The notes under the pieces were generated by a model. The model did not search any database and had not been told where the DNA came from. It saw nothing but the letters and a program-made list of their open reading frames with translations. From the NCBI RefSeq assembly GCF_014646255.1, contig NZ_BMNC01000011.1, positions 151,931 to 215,930 of the forward strand: DNA of 64,000 bases, given 5' to 3'. A program made the translations under genes and the position numbers. Shown piece by piece: positions 40,976 through 49,468 of this stretch (the first letter of the stretch is position 1; every line of letters starts with the position of its first letter). The stretch is from Lentzea pudingi. Its GTDB lineage: Bacteria; Actinomycetota; Actinomycetes; Mycobacteriales; Pseudonocardiaceae.

Positions 40976-41732
40976 CAACGAACTGCTCGACGACGTGCGC
41001 GCGGTGCTGCACGCCGAGGTCGCCGGGGTGACCGCCGACTCGGCCGCGCTGCTCGCCTCGGTGCGGCGCGGGCGGTCCCGCCGGCGGTGGCCGTGGCTCG
41101 CGCTTCCGCTGGTCGCCGCCGCGGCCGCTGCCGTGGTGCTGCTGCCCGCGCCCCAGCCCGTGCCGGTGACGGTCGCCTCGGAACGCGTGAGCACCGCACT
41201 CGAAGGCGTGCGGGGAATGGTGATCCACGAACAGGCCGAGGTGCAGGGCGACAAGTACCTCGAACCGGGTCAGCGCGGGCTGAGCGAACGGTGGCACGCC
41301 GCCGACGGCAGCGCGTTCCGGTACCGGGTCTCCGTGGACGGCAGGACGGTCGTGGACCTGAGCCGCTCGGCCGCCGGTGACGTCTTCGCCGACCACCGCA
41401 CCCGCACGTTCCGCTCGCGGCCCGGCGAGTCACCGGCCGACGAGGTCTGGACGCCCGAACGGATCCAGAAGGCGATCGCCGCAGGCACCGTCACCGTGGA
41501 CGGGCCCGAGGTGATCGGCGGGAAGGACACCGTGCGGCTGACCGTCGCGGCGGCCAAGGCCGAACCCGGTCTGCGGATGTGGGTGGACGCCTCCACGTAC
41601 CTGCCGGTGCGCTGGGTGTGGGAGCAGGACGGGGCGAGGGCGTTCGACGTCACGTGGTTGCCGCCGACACCGGAGAACCTGGCCCAGCTCAGGACCCAGA
41701 TCCCCGCGGGGTTCACCGAAGAGCCTCGTTGA
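40965..41732 (+). CDS. Single-pass membrane protein, probable anti-sigma partner
   Basis: 255 residues; starts inside the sigma gene (11-base overlap). The N-terminal 42 residues are cytoplasmic (DNELLDDVRAVLHAEVAGVT), followed by RRGRSRRR and a membrane helix (about 44-62, WLALPLVAAAAAAVVLLP). The extracytoplasmic domain (about 65-255) has VSTALEGVRGMVIHEQAEVQ and a C-terminal PENLAQLRTQIPAGFTE; its layout recalls LolA-like or sporulation-type lipid-binding domains found in outer-membrane-carrier-like anti-sigma partners, but identity is not certain. It overlaps the convergent PARG-like gene by 20 bases. Confidence 0.8.
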   Translation: MVSDNELLDDVRAVLHAEVAGVTADSAALLASVRRGRSRRRWPWLALPLVAAAAAAVVLLPAPQPVPVTVASERVSTALEGVRGMVIHEQAEVQGDKYLEPGQRGLSERWHAADGSAFRYRVSVDGRTVVDLSRSAAGDVFADHRTRTFRSRPGESPADEVWTPERIQKAIAAGTVTVDGPEVIGGKDTVRLTVAAAKAEPGLRMWVDASTYLPVRWVWEQDGARAFDVTWLPPTPENLAQLRTQIPAGFTEEPR

Positions 41733-42498
41733 ACGCGGTGAACGTCGGCGTGCCCGTCTGGCGGTCCAGCACCGCGAAGACGACGTGCTCGAAGTAGCGG
41801 TTGTCCCGCAGCGCGAGCCCGAAGACCTGCGCGACGGTGGCCGGGTCGTTGCCGAACACGCCGCACCCCCACGCACCCAGCACGAGCCGGCGGTGGCCGT
41901 GCGACGCGGCGACGTGCAGCACGCGGATGGCCCGCCGCAGCAACGCGAGCGGGACGGCGTCGGCTCGTTCGGGCTGGTTGCGCAGGATCGCGGACCGGTT
42001 CGGCGCCGCGGCCGTGAGGAACGAGACCTCGTACGGCTGCGGGAGGAGAGTTCCCTTGTCGTCCTTGAACACCGGCACGCGCGGCGAGTAGATCACGCGG
42101 TCGCTGTAGACGAGGTCCTCGTGCGCGCGGTGGTAGGAGTAGAACTCACCGGCGGCGCGCAGGCAGGGGTAGATCGCCGAGCCGCGGGCGATGCTCTCCT
42201 CCTGGGCCTGCGCGCCGCTGAGGAACCCACCACCGGCGTTGCGCGCGGAGGCGAAGTTCAGCGCCGCGACGTCACCACCGAGGCGGCGCGTGGCGTCCAA
42301 AGTGGACTCGTTGGTGACGTCGATGCGGACGCCGCCGGTCTCCGGGGGCAGCGACAGCACCTCGTCCGGCAGGTGCAGGCGGGTCCCCTCGACGGCGGGG
42401 GCGACGGCGATGGTGACCTCGCCCGCCGGGGTGGAGTAGGAGCCGCGCTCCGCGATGGCGACGGTGTCGTGGGCGATCGCTCGCAACCTTGCGCTCAT
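41713..42498 (-). CDS. TIGR02452-family protein, poly(ADP-ribose) glycohydrolase-like
   Basis: 261 residues from ATG 42496-42498. The PARG signature GGG-x(7)-QEE is present in GGGFLSGAQAQEE (about residue 95), within the macro-type fold. DVAALNFASARNAGGGF before it and LVLGAWGCGVFGNDPATVAQ after it are typical of TIGR02452 (DUF2263) proteins. The enzyme should hydrolyse ADP-ribose chains or ADP-ribosylated substrates. The last 20 bases overlap the convergent anti-sigma-like gene. It is cytoplasmic and probably monocistronic. Confidence 0.87.
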   Translation of the reverse strand: MSARLRAIAHDTVAIAERGSYSTPAGEVTIAVAPAVEGTRLHLPDEVLSLPPETGGVRIDVTNESTLDATRRLGGDVAALNFASARNAGGGFLSGAQAQEESIARGSAIYPCLRAAGEFYSYHRAHEDLVYSDRVIYSPRVPVFKDDKGTLLPQPYEVSFLTAAAPNRSAILRNQPERADAVPLALLRRAIRVLHVAASHGHRRLVLGAWGCGVFGNDPATVAQVFGLALRDNRYFEHVVFAVLDRQTGTPTFTAFNEALR

Positions 42499-42542
42499 GG
42501 TGCCCACGATTCTGGCTTGGAGCCGTCGTGCGCGCCAAGCGG

Positions 42543-43529
42543 TTAAATCCGCTCGTAGACCTCGGCGACGGCACCGAACGCGACCTTGGGCTCCCAAGTG
42601 CCATCGTCGTAGACCTTCACAATGCCGGGAGCGGCCATGTCGAGGTCACGGCTCGGATCGCCGGGCCGGTGCGGATAGTTGGCCAGCGCGAACATGTACA
42701 CGAACGCCGCGTCGACCCCCTCGGCCTCGAAGGTCTCCAGCACCTCCCGCAGGTACGTGGCCTGCTCCTCCTCGTCACGGACGTAGCCGTCCTTCACGCG
42801 GACCGGCAGCCCCGACTCGTCGTGCTCGACGATCTCCATGCTGCGCGGCGCGACGGCCCCCGAACCGCGCCAGGCCGCCGTGCCGAAGCCCGTGATCGCG
42901 ACCGGCTTCCCTTGCGCCACCACGTTCCTGATGCTCTCGGCGTACACACCGGCGACCTCGGCGGACCGGATCAGCTCGAACGACTTGACGTCGAACAGGT
43001 CCCAGTCCGGGTTCTCGAACGGGATGCACGCGTAGGTCAGCTTGCCGTGGAAGTGTTGCCGCACAACGCCTACAGCCTCGGCGAGGAACCCGTTGAGCTT
43101 CGCGCCGGCCTCCCGCATCCGTTCGGGGTCGCCCAGCAGCAGGCCCACGCGCTGCGCCACGTCGTCGCCGGGCAGGAAGCCGGAGTTCATGACGCTGAGC
43201 TCGACGCCCGCCACGAACACGACCTCGGCACCTCCGAGCCGGATGCGTTCGGCGCGGCGCGCGCAGTCGGTGAACAGGCCGAGGATCTCGGGCGGCGTCA
43301 GTTCCAGCGGGTACGGCGAGAACCAGACCTCCAGCCCCAGCCCGGCAGCGATCCCGGCGGCCTGCTCAAGGCGTTCCGGATCACCGCCGACGAGGTGGAC
43401 TGCGTTGCAGCGCAGGTCGTCCCTGATGACGGTCAGGTCCCGCCGGACCTCGTCGAGGTCGAACTTCTCGAGTGAGATCTCTCCGTGGCGCACGAAACCG
43501 GTGTCGTACGCGATGCCTTTGGCGCGCAT
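42543..43529 (-). CDS. TIM-barrel, glycosidase-like protein of unknown substrate
   Basis: 328 residues from ATG 43527-43529 (MRAKGIAYDTGF); an upstream in-frame start at 43562 would run over a palindromic operator-like site. Successive beta-strand endings LRCNAVHLVGGD, LEVWFSPYPLELTP, AEVVFVAGVELSVMN (Glu at strand end), KLTYACIPFENPDW, KPVAITGFGTAAWRG and VDAAFVYMFALANY suggest a (beta/alpha)8 barrel like clan GH-A enzymes. No signal peptide, so an intracellular enzyme. I cannot name the family. A perfect palindrome 25-36 bases upstream suggests sugar-repressor control. Confidence 0.75.
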   Translation of the reverse strand: MRAKGIAYDTGFVRHGEISLEKFDLDEVRRDLTVIRDDLRCNAVHLVGGDPERLEQAAGIAAGLGLEVWFSPYPLELTPPEILGLFTDCARRAERIRLGGAEVVFVAGVELSVMNSGFLPGDDVAQRVGLLLGDPERMREAGAKLNGFLAEAVGVVRQHFHGKLTYACIPFENPDWDLFDVKSFELIRSAEVAGVYAESIRNVVAQGKPVAITGFGTAAWRGSGAVAPRSMEIVEHDESGLPVRVKDGYVRDEEEQATYLREVLETFEAEGVDAAFVYMFALANYPHRPGDPSRDLDMAAPGIVKVYDDGTWEPKVAFGAVAEVYERI

Positions 43530-43553
43530 GCCACCGAGACTAGGTCCAAAAAG

Positions 43554-43565
43554 TGCGTGCACGCA
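43554..43565. promoter_or_regulatory. Perfect 12-bp palindrome, probable operator
   Basis: TGCGTGCACGCA is a perfect palindrome, flanked symmetrically by A/T-rich AAAAAG and AGTTT. It is 25-36 bases upstream of the TIM-barrel protein start codon, so it would overlap the promoter or transcription start. Confidence 0.5.
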
Positions 43566-43592
43566 AGTTTGCCGCTACGACCACCGCTGTGG

Positions 43593-44834
43593 TCACCCTC
43601 CGATCAGCCGCAGGGACGCCCACAGAGCCACGACGGCGCCGACCAGGGTGGCGGGCACGGCGAGCAGGCCGAGCTTCGTGAACTCCGGCAGGTTCACCTC
43701 GGTGCCGTGGTCGTGCACGATCCGCCGCCACAGCAACGTCGCGAGCGAGCCCGCGTAGGTGAGGTTCGGGCCGAGGTTCACGCCCAGCAGCACCGCGAGC
43801 ACCACACCCGGTCCCATCGGCGCGACCAGCGGCAGCAGCACGAGCACCGCGGGCAGGTTGTTGATCACGTTGGCGAGCACGGCGGCGACCGCGGCCACCC
43901 CGAGCAGCGCCAGCAGGCCGGTGCCGTCCGGGATCGCGAGCCTCAGCACGTCGTCCAGTCCGTTGTCGACCACCGCCCGCACCACGATGCCGAGGCCCAG
44001 CACGAAGGCGAGGAACGGCAGCGACGCCGCCCGCACGACCTCGACCAGCGACGTGCGGCGCCGGACGAGCGCCCGCACGGCCATCGCGACCGCACCCGCG
44101 CAGGCCGCCCACGCCGGGTCGATGCCGGTGGCGGACGCGACGACGAACCCGACGAGCGTCAGCCCGACGGTGGCCAGCGCGAACATCGGCAGGTCCTGCG
44201 GCGGTTGCTCCACGGGCGCGTGCACGGGCGCGTCGAGGTCCGTGCGGAAGAACCGCCGGAACACCAGGTACTCCACGCCGATCGCCACGACCCACGGCAA
44301 CGCCATCAGCGCCGCGAACCGCGTGAAGCTCAGCCCGCTCGACGCGAACGCGAGCAGGTTCGTCAGGTTCGACACCGGCAGCAGCAGGGACGCGCTGTTG
44401 GACAGGTGGGTGCACGCGTAGACGTGCGGCTTGGGCCGCATCCCGAGCTGCGCGGCCGTCGCGAACACCACCGGCGTCAGCAGCACGACCGTCGCATCGA
44501 GACTCAGCACCGCCGTCGTCACCGAGGCCGTGACGAACACCCCGCCCAGCAACGTCCGCGGTCTGCCACCGGACGCCCGCGCCATCCAGGTGCCGCACGC
44601 GCGGAAGAGCCCGTCGTCGTCGCAGAGCTTGGCCAGCACGAGGATCGCGGCCAGGAACCCGATCACGGGCCCCAGCCGCACCGCCTCGTCCACGACGTGG
44701 CCGAGCGGCAACGCCCCTACCAGCACGACGACGACGGCCGCCGGGACCGCCACCGCCGCCTCGGGCCAGCCCCACGGCCGGACGACCGCGCAGACGAGCA
44801 CGGCGACCAGCAGCACGACGGACAGCGCCAGCAC
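43593..44834 (-). CDS. ArsB/NhaD-type membrane permease
   Basis: 413 residues with about 11-12 membrane helices. GTG start 44832-44834 is preceded by GCAGGAGG. Family features of the ion-transporter (ArsB/SLC13) superfamily are visible: a repeated half structure with FVTASVTTAVLSLDATVVLL and LANVINNLPAVLVLLPLV (the N-N-L-P hairpin), and NLGPNLTYAGSLATLLWRR near the end. ArsB exports arsenite; related proteins move sodium or dicarboxylates, so the substrate is not proven. No arsR or arsC is adjacent. It follows the molybdo-oxidoreductase genes by 31 bases and may share their MarR-controlled transcript. Confidence 0.85.
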   Translation of the reverse strand: MLALSVVLLVAVLVCAVVRPWGWPEAAVAVPAAVVVVLVGALPLGHVVDEAVRLGPVIGFLAAILVLAKLCDDDGLFRACGTWMARASGGRPRTLLGGVFVTASVTTAVLSLDATVVLLTPVVFATAAQLGMRPKPHVYACTHLSNSASLLLPVSNLTNLLAFASSGLSFTRFAALMALPWVVAIGVEYLVFRRFFRTDLDAPVHAPVEQPPQDLPMFALATVGLTLVGFVVASATGIDPAWAACAGAVAMAVRALVRRRTSLVEVVRAASLPFLAFVLGLGIVVRAVVDNGLDDVLRLAIPDGTGLLALLGVAAVAAVLANVINNLPAVLVLLPLVAPMGPGVVLAVLLGVNLGPNLTYAGSLATLLWRRIVHDHGTEVNLPEFTKLGLLAVPATLVGAVVALWASLRLIGG

Positions 44835-44865
44835 GGGATCCTCCTGCGCCGGCGGTGCTCCGGCT

Positions 44866-45324
44866 CTACCTCATCTTGGCCGCCGCCGACTTTATGGCCT
44901 GCCTGATGCGGAAGTAGGTACCGCACCGGCACACGTTCGCGATCCGGTCGATGTCCTCGTCCGAAATCTCCTTCTTCGTCCGGAGCAACGCCGCCGCGGC
45001 CATGATCTGGCCCGGCTGGCAGTAACCGCACTGCGCGACGTCCTGCTCCAGCCAGGCCTCCTGGACCGGGTGCAGGTCGTCACCGGACGCCAGGCCCTCG
45101 ATCGTGGTCACCTCCTGGCCGGAGCACTCCGCGACCGGCGTGACGCACGGCTGGATCTCCGCGCCGTTCAGGTAGGACGTGCAGGCGCGGCAGACACCGA
45201 TGCCGCAGCCGAACTTCGGGCCGCGCACACCGAGCTTGTCGCGCAGCACCCAGAGCAGGGCCATGTCGGCGGGAGCCTCGACGGTGACCGGCTTCCCGTT
45301 GACGATCATGGTGTAGGTAGGCAC
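44866..45324 (-). CDS. (2Fe-2S)-binding small subunit of an aldehyde/xanthine-oxidase-type oxidoreductase (IorA-like)
   Basis: 152 residues from GTG 45322-45324, preceded by AAGGAG at eight bases; an internal ATG five codons later is less well placed. The N-terminal ferredoxin fold has CGIGVCRACTSYLNG (first 2Fe-2S cluster, about 46-60). The C-terminal helical domain has QCGYCQPG (about 103) and CRCGTYFRIRQAI (about 135) for the second cluster. It transfers electrons from the Mo-pterin in the large subunit. It starts 13 bases after the large-subunit stop. No FAD subunit is present, as in isoquinoline 1-oxidoreductase-type enzymes. Confidence 0.92.
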   Translation of the reverse strand: MPTYTMIVNGKPVTVEAPADMALLWVLRDKLGVRGPKFGCGIGVCRACTSYLNGAEIQPCVTPVAECSGQEVTTIEGLASGDDLHPVQEAWLEQDVAQCGYCQPGQIMAAAALLRTKKEISDEDIDRIANVCRCGTYFRIRQAIKSAAAKMR

Positions 45325-45337
45325 AGCTGACGCTCCT

Positions 45338-47551
45338 TCAGCGCGGGAACGGCTCGCAGTCGACCGGGAAGATGATCGGGAAGCTGGTCGGCACCACACC
45401 GGTGGCCCGCGCGTAGGCGTTGGCGATCGCGCCGACCGCGGCCGGCACGCCCAGTTCGCCCGCTCCTCCCGGTTCGCCGGTGGCCGGCATCACGTGGATC
45501 TTCACGTCGAGCGGCGCGTCCTTCTGGCGGGCGTAGTGGAACTGCGAGTACGACCCCTCGAGCGGCAGGCCCCTGTCGATGTGCAGACCGGCGCGCAACG
45601 TGGTGGAGATGGCGTCGGTCAGGCCGCCGAGCATCTGCGCCTCGAGGCCGCGCGGGTTGATCGGGCGGCCGACGTCGACCGCGATCGTCGCCTTGACCAC
45701 GCGGGGGTTCTTCGGGTCGCGCGCGTCGATCTCGACCAGGCAGGCCGTGCACGACTTGTACTCGTCGTGGAAACCGATGCCCTGCGCGAAGCCCTTGGGC
45801 ATCGCGCGGCCCCACCGGCCCTCCTCCACGACCTTGTTGAGCACGGCGCGCTGGCGGGCGGTCTTCAGGTACTCGCGGCGGAACGCGACCGGGTCCTTGC
45901 CCATCTTCTTCGCGAGCTGGTCGACCAGGACCTCCTCCGCGCCACGGGTGTTCGCCGAGTACACGGACCGCCACGAGCCGGTGTGCATGCGCAGGGGCAC
46001 CTCGTTGAGCAGCGAGGTCACCACGCCGAAGTTGTACGGCACCTTGCACGTCGTGAGGAACACCGTCTGCGCGAACGAGAGGTTGCCCGCGACCGGCAGT
46101 GACGCGGCCGTGGCGGTGAGGATCTCGCCGAGGCCGTGCCGGAAGTCGGTCTCGACGGACGCCACCCGGTGCTCGAACGTCAGCACGTTGCCGAGCGCGA
46201 ACGTCGCCCGCAGCTTGTGGTGGCTGGCGGCGCGCGCCCGGCCGTGCCGCATGTCGTCCTTGCGGTCCCACATGAGCTTCACCGGGCGCCGCAACGCCTT
46301 CGAGATCTGCGCGGCCTCGATCGCGGCGTCGAAGAAGAGCCTGCGCCCGAACGAACCACCGCCCTGCGTCACGTGCACGCTCACCGCGGACTCGGGCAGC
46401 CCGATTGCCGCCGCGATGGTCTGCCGCGCCACGATCGGTGACTTCAGCCCGGCCCAGATCTCGGCCCGGTCGTCCCGGACGTCCGCGATCGCCGAGTTCG
46501 TCTCCATCGGCGCGTGGCTGACGAACGCGAACTCGAACTCCATGTCCACGTGCTGGGTCAGCAGCGGCGGCACCACGAACGGCAGCGTGGCCGCCTTCAA
46601 CTTGGCCCGGATCTCCTTGTCCGACAACGAGTCGATCGTGCCGGCGTTCCAGGTGACCTTCAACGCGTCCCGCGCGGCCATGGCCTGCCCGAACGTCTCC
46701 GCGACGACCGCGACCCCCGTCGGCACGACGCCGATCGCGAGCACACCGGGCATCGCCTTCGCGGCCGTCGAGTCGACGGACCTCACCGAGCCGTTGATCG
46801 TCGGCGGCCGGCGCACGACCGTCGGCATCGCACCGGGGACGTCGTGGTCGAGGGTGTACTTGAACTGCCCGGTGACCATCGCGCGGGCGTCGATGCGCGA
46901 CTGCGGGGTGCCGATCAACCGATGCTCTGAGGACGGTTTCGGTTGTGCGGCAAACACTCCGGTGAGCTGGGCCGCGGCCGACGTCAACAGTCCGTACAGG
47001 ACTGGCCGCCCGTCCGGCAGGATCACCGCACCGTCTTTTGTGGACAGCCGGTCGACCGCCACACCGTGCCGCTCCGCCGCCGCCGCGAGCAGCCGGGCCC
47101 GTGCGGCCGCCGCCGCCTGACGGACCGGGCCGTACACCGACCGCATCGTGTTGGAGCCGCCCGTGAGCTGGTTCATCAGCAACTCCGGCCGCGCGTCCGC
47201 GAGCGTGACGCGGACCTGGCCGAGCGGCAGGTCCAGCTCCTCCGCGACGAGCATCGCGCAGGCCGTCGTGATGCCCTGACCGACCTCGGCGCGGGGCAGG
47301 TCGAGGGTGACGACACCGTCCTCACCGACGCTGAGCACGGCGAGCGCGCCCGCGGTCGGAGTGCCGGCCAGGATCAGAACATCGCCGAGGTCGAGGATCT
47401 CGGCCGGTTGCGGCAGCGTCGGGATGACGGCCTCGGCCGTACCGGGAACCGCGACGGTGAGCACCGGCGCGGCCACGAGGAACGTGAGGAACTGCCGACG
47501 ACGAACCGGGGTCCCGGCCACGGGGACCGGGACTTCGTTGTCACAGGTCAT
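45338..47551 (-). CDS. Molybdopterin-binding large subunit, xanthine dehydrogenase family (IorB-like), Tat-exported
   Basis: 737 residues. The N-terminus has a twin-arginine signal (RRRQFLTFL, about 18-26) and a hydrophobic stretch. Downstream are LPRAEVGQGITTACAMLVAE, QLTGGSNTMRSVYGPVRQAA, the GTAAM-like VTQGGGSFGRRLFFDAAIEA (Mo-pterin region, about 395-410), and the C-terminal LGVPAAVGAIANAYARATGV with Glu in GGAGELG as the expected catalytic glutamate region. With the 2Fe-2S subunit it would hydroxylate an N-heterocycle or oxidise an aldehyde at the outer face of the membrane. It is the second gene of a MarR-led operon. Confidence 0.9.
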   Translation of the reverse strand: MTCDNEVPVPVAGTPVRRRQFLTFLVAAPVLTVAVPGTAEAVIPTLPQPAEILDLGDVLILAGTPTAGALAVLSVGEDGVVTLDLPRAEVGQGITTACAMLVAEELDLPLGQVRVTLADARPELLMNQLTGGSNTMRSVYGPVRQAAAAARARLLAAAAERHGVAVDRLSTKDGAVILPDGRPVLYGLLTSAAAQLTGVFAAQPKPSSEHRLIGTPQSRIDARAMVTGQFKYTLDHDVPGAMPTVVRRPPTINGSVRSVDSTAAKAMPGVLAIGVVPTGVAVVAETFGQAMAARDALKVTWNAGTIDSLSDKEIRAKLKAATLPFVVPPLLTQHVDMEFEFAFVSHAPMETNSAIADVRDDRAEIWAGLKSPIVARQTIAAAIGLPESAVSVHVTQGGGSFGRRLFFDAAIEAAQISKALRRPVKLMWDRKDDMRHGRARAASHHKLRATFALGNVLTFEHRVASVETDFRHGLGEILTATAASLPVAGNLSFAQTVFLTTCKVPYNFGVVTSLLNEVPLRMHTGSWRSVYSANTRGAEEVLVDQLAKKMGKDPVAFRREYLKTARQRAVLNKVVEEGRWGRAMPKGFAQGIGFHDEYKSCTACLVEIDARDPKNPRVVKATIAVDVGRPINPRGLEAQMLGGLTDAISTTLRAGLHIDRGLPLEGSYSQFHYARQKDAPLDVKIHVMPATGEPGGAGELGVPAAVGAIANAYARATGVVPTSFPIIFPVDCEPFPR

Positions 47552-47670
47552 GTACTCGTCAACGACATCTGGTCGACAGGGGTACGACCGTCAGCCGAAT
47601 GGGTGCACGACCGACCAGCGCACCGCCGCACCTGCGCCGTTGATGAGACTTGTCCGCCGTACCTGCTGCC

Positions 47671-48117
47671 CTAGTCGCTCGGCGCGAGCCGGTGTTTCAG
47701 CACCGGCTCGGCACCGCCGGTCGCGACCAGGACGCTGACCAACGCGCGTTTGACCTCGTCGTTGCCGTGCACGTCGAGCTCTCGCCGGAGCCGGCGGCTG
47801 TCCTCGACCAGCCGCCTGCCACGGCTGGTCAGCTGCGCACGCCTGATCCGTCCGTCCACGCGGTCCGGCACCCGCGTCACGTAACCGAGGCTTTCCAGCT
47901 CCAGCAACTGCTTCGACGCGGCCTGCTGGGTGACGCCGAGCAACTCGCCCAGCTCCCCCACCTTCGGCTCGCCGTCGACGAGCTGCTGGATCACGTAGCC
48001 GTGCGACATCCGCACGCCCTTGTGCCCCATCTCGTGCAGCTGCTTGAGGATCGCGTCGTTCGCGGAGCGGCCCGCGAGGTACGCGAGCGTCCCGAGGTCG
48101 ATGTCCATCAGGTCCAC
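47671..48117 (-). CDS. MarR-family transcriptional regulator
   Basis: 148 residues from GTG 48115-48117 (ATG 48108 also possible). The winged helix is seen in KVGELGELLGVTQQAASKQL (recognition helix), LLELESLGYVTRVPDRVDGR (wing with DxR). The N-terminal helix DLGTLAYLAGRSANDAILKQ serves dimerisation. It lies upstream of the Tat-exported molybdo-oxidoreductase in the same direction and probably represses that operon and itself in response to a small aromatic ligand. A palindrome lies immediately upstream. A 9-bp hairpin (GAGCCGGTG/CACCGGCTC, 47686-47709) inside its last codons might attenuate transcription. Confidence 0.88.
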   Translation of the reverse strand: MDLMDIDLGTLAYLAGRSANDAILKQLHEMGHKGVRMSHGYVIQQLVDGEPKVGELGELLGVTQQAASKQLLELESLGYVTRVPDRVDGRIRRAQLTSRGRRLVEDSRRLRRELDVHGNDEVKRALVSVLVATGGAEPVLKHRLAPSD

Positions 48118-48139
48118 GGGGCGAATCCTGGCATTGCCA

Positions 48140-48161
48140 ACCACGGTTGTACAACGATGGT
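48140..48161. promoter_or_regulatory. MarR-type operator palindrome
   Basis: ACCACGGTTGTACAACGATGGT has a perfect 10-bp core GTTGTACAAC and 18 of 22 symmetric positions. It is centred 34 bases upstream of the chosen MarR start, the usual site for autoregulation. Confidence 0.7.
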
Positions 48162-48209
48162 TGTGATTGTGGCTCCACCGGGTTGCCGCCCCCTTCGACG
48201 CAGCGACCG

Positions 48210-49343
48210 TCAGTGAGCGGCGGAGACCCTGGCGGTGACCAGGTTCGTGAGCACGGCGCCGAGGCCGGTGGCGACGGCGCCGGTGAGGATGGCGGCCTCG
48301 CCCAGCCGTGAGGTCTCCACGGCGGGAGGCTGGTAGGGCGACAGCGCGGCCAGGAAGGTGCGCACAGGCTCGGCGAGCAGATCACCGTTCAAGCCGATGC
48401 CACCTCCCAGCACGATCAACGAGACGTCCACGACCGACACGATCCTGGCGGCGTGCTCGGCGATCCGTTCGGCCTCCCAGGCGACGAGTCGCAGCGCGCG
48501 GTCGTCCCGCACCCGAGCGGCGGCCATGACGTCCTCGCAGGTGGCGAATTCGGAGTGCTGCCAGACGTGCGCGAGGAACGCGTCCGCGGCCGGGCTGTCG
48601 GTCCGGAACCGCTGGCCGGGTGGCACCTGGTCGATCTCACCCGCGGCCCCGTTCACACCGCGGTGCAGACCGCCGCCGAGCACCAGCCCGGCACCGACAC
48701 CGCTGCCGACCGACAGGAACGCGAAGTCGCGGACGTCCGCACCGGCACCCCGCCAGCCCTCGCCGACCGCGGCGAGGTTGACGTCGTTCTCCACGATCAC
48801 CGGCAGGGCCAGTGCGGCGGTGAGCTCGGCCCTGGCGGCGAACCCCTCCAGCGCGTGCTGGTTGGCGTCGTGGACGATCCCGGTGCGCGGGTCGATCACG
48901 CCACCGATGCCGATCGTGGCGACCTCGGGCAGCGACCCCGCCGTGTCGACGAGCGCGTCCCTCACCCGCAGCGCCACCTCCAGCACGTGGGCCGGCTCGT
49001 TGCTCGCCACCGGCTGGTCGAGCCGGGCGAGCACCTCGCCGTCGAGGTCGGCGATCATGCCGCGCAGGTACCGGCTGCCGAGGTCGAGCGCCAGCACCGT
49101 GGCCGCCCGCGCCCGCGGTCCGAAGTACACCGCGTCGTACCCCGCCGCGTCCGGTGGCCGGGGCACCTCCTCGACGAGCCCGGCCGCGAGCAGCGCGTCG
49201 ATCGCCCTGTTCGCGGTCGGCTTGGACATGCCGAGGTCCCGCGAGAGCTGCGCACGGGTGACCGGGTGCCGCCGGCGGATCGCCCGGTACACGGCCTGCA
49301 GATTGGTGTCCCGCACGTGCGCCCCGGTCACGGCCCCTGTCAT
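48210..49343 (-). CDS. ROK-family transcriptional regulator (NagC/XylR type)
   Basis: 377 residues from ATG 49341-49343. The N-terminal winged helix-turn-helix (VTRAQLSRDLGMSKPTANRA, about 30-50) is followed by the ROK sugar-kinase-like domain: ALDLGSRYLRGMIADLDGEV (phosphate-1 loop), IGIGGVIDPRTGIV, ENDVNLAAVGEG and FLSVGSGVGAGLVLGGGLHR (about 210-230). The zinc-binding CxCGxxGCxE motif of many ROK proteins is not present (the corresponding region reads SEFATCEDVM), so it is a degenerate member. It is divergent from a Tat-exported glycosidase gene and probably regulates it in response to a sugar. Confidence 0.88.
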   Translation of the reverse strand: MTGAVTGAHVRDTNLQAVYRAIRRRHPVTRAQLSRDLGMSKPTANRAIDALLAAGLVEEVPRPPDAAGYDAVYFGPRARAATVLALDLGSRYLRGMIADLDGEVLARLDQPVASNEPAHVLEVALRVRDALVDTAGSLPEVATIGIGGVIDPRTGIVHDANQHALEGFAARAELTAALALPVIVENDVNLAAVGEGWRGAGADVRDFAFLSVGSGVGAGLVLGGGLHRGVNGAAGEIDQVPPGQRFRTDSPAADAFLAHVWQHSEFATCEDVMAAARVRDDRALRLVAWEAERIAEHAARIVSVVDVSLIVLGGGIGLNGDLLAEPVRTFLAALSPYQPPAVETSRLGEAAILTGAVATGLGAVLTNLVTARVSAAH

Positions 49344-49391
49344 GCCCGTCAAAGTAGTGACGAGCCGTTACCGGGGGCCAGGTTCACCGCT

Positions 49392-49423
49392 TCACATACC
49401 GATCACATACCTGACCTCATACC
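49392..49423. repeat. Tandem repeats in the ROK/glycosidase divergent promoter region
   Basis: TCACATACC occurs at 49392 and 49403 and a third imperfect copy CCTCATACC at 49415: spacing 11 and 12 bases, about one helical turn. They lie 46-77 bases upstream of the glycosidase start. Direct repeats in this position are likely regulator-binding sites. Confidence 0.5.
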
Positions 49424-49468
49424 CGGCCGCTGTTGTCTGGCGTCGTTCTCGACGAAGGGAGACCGGCG

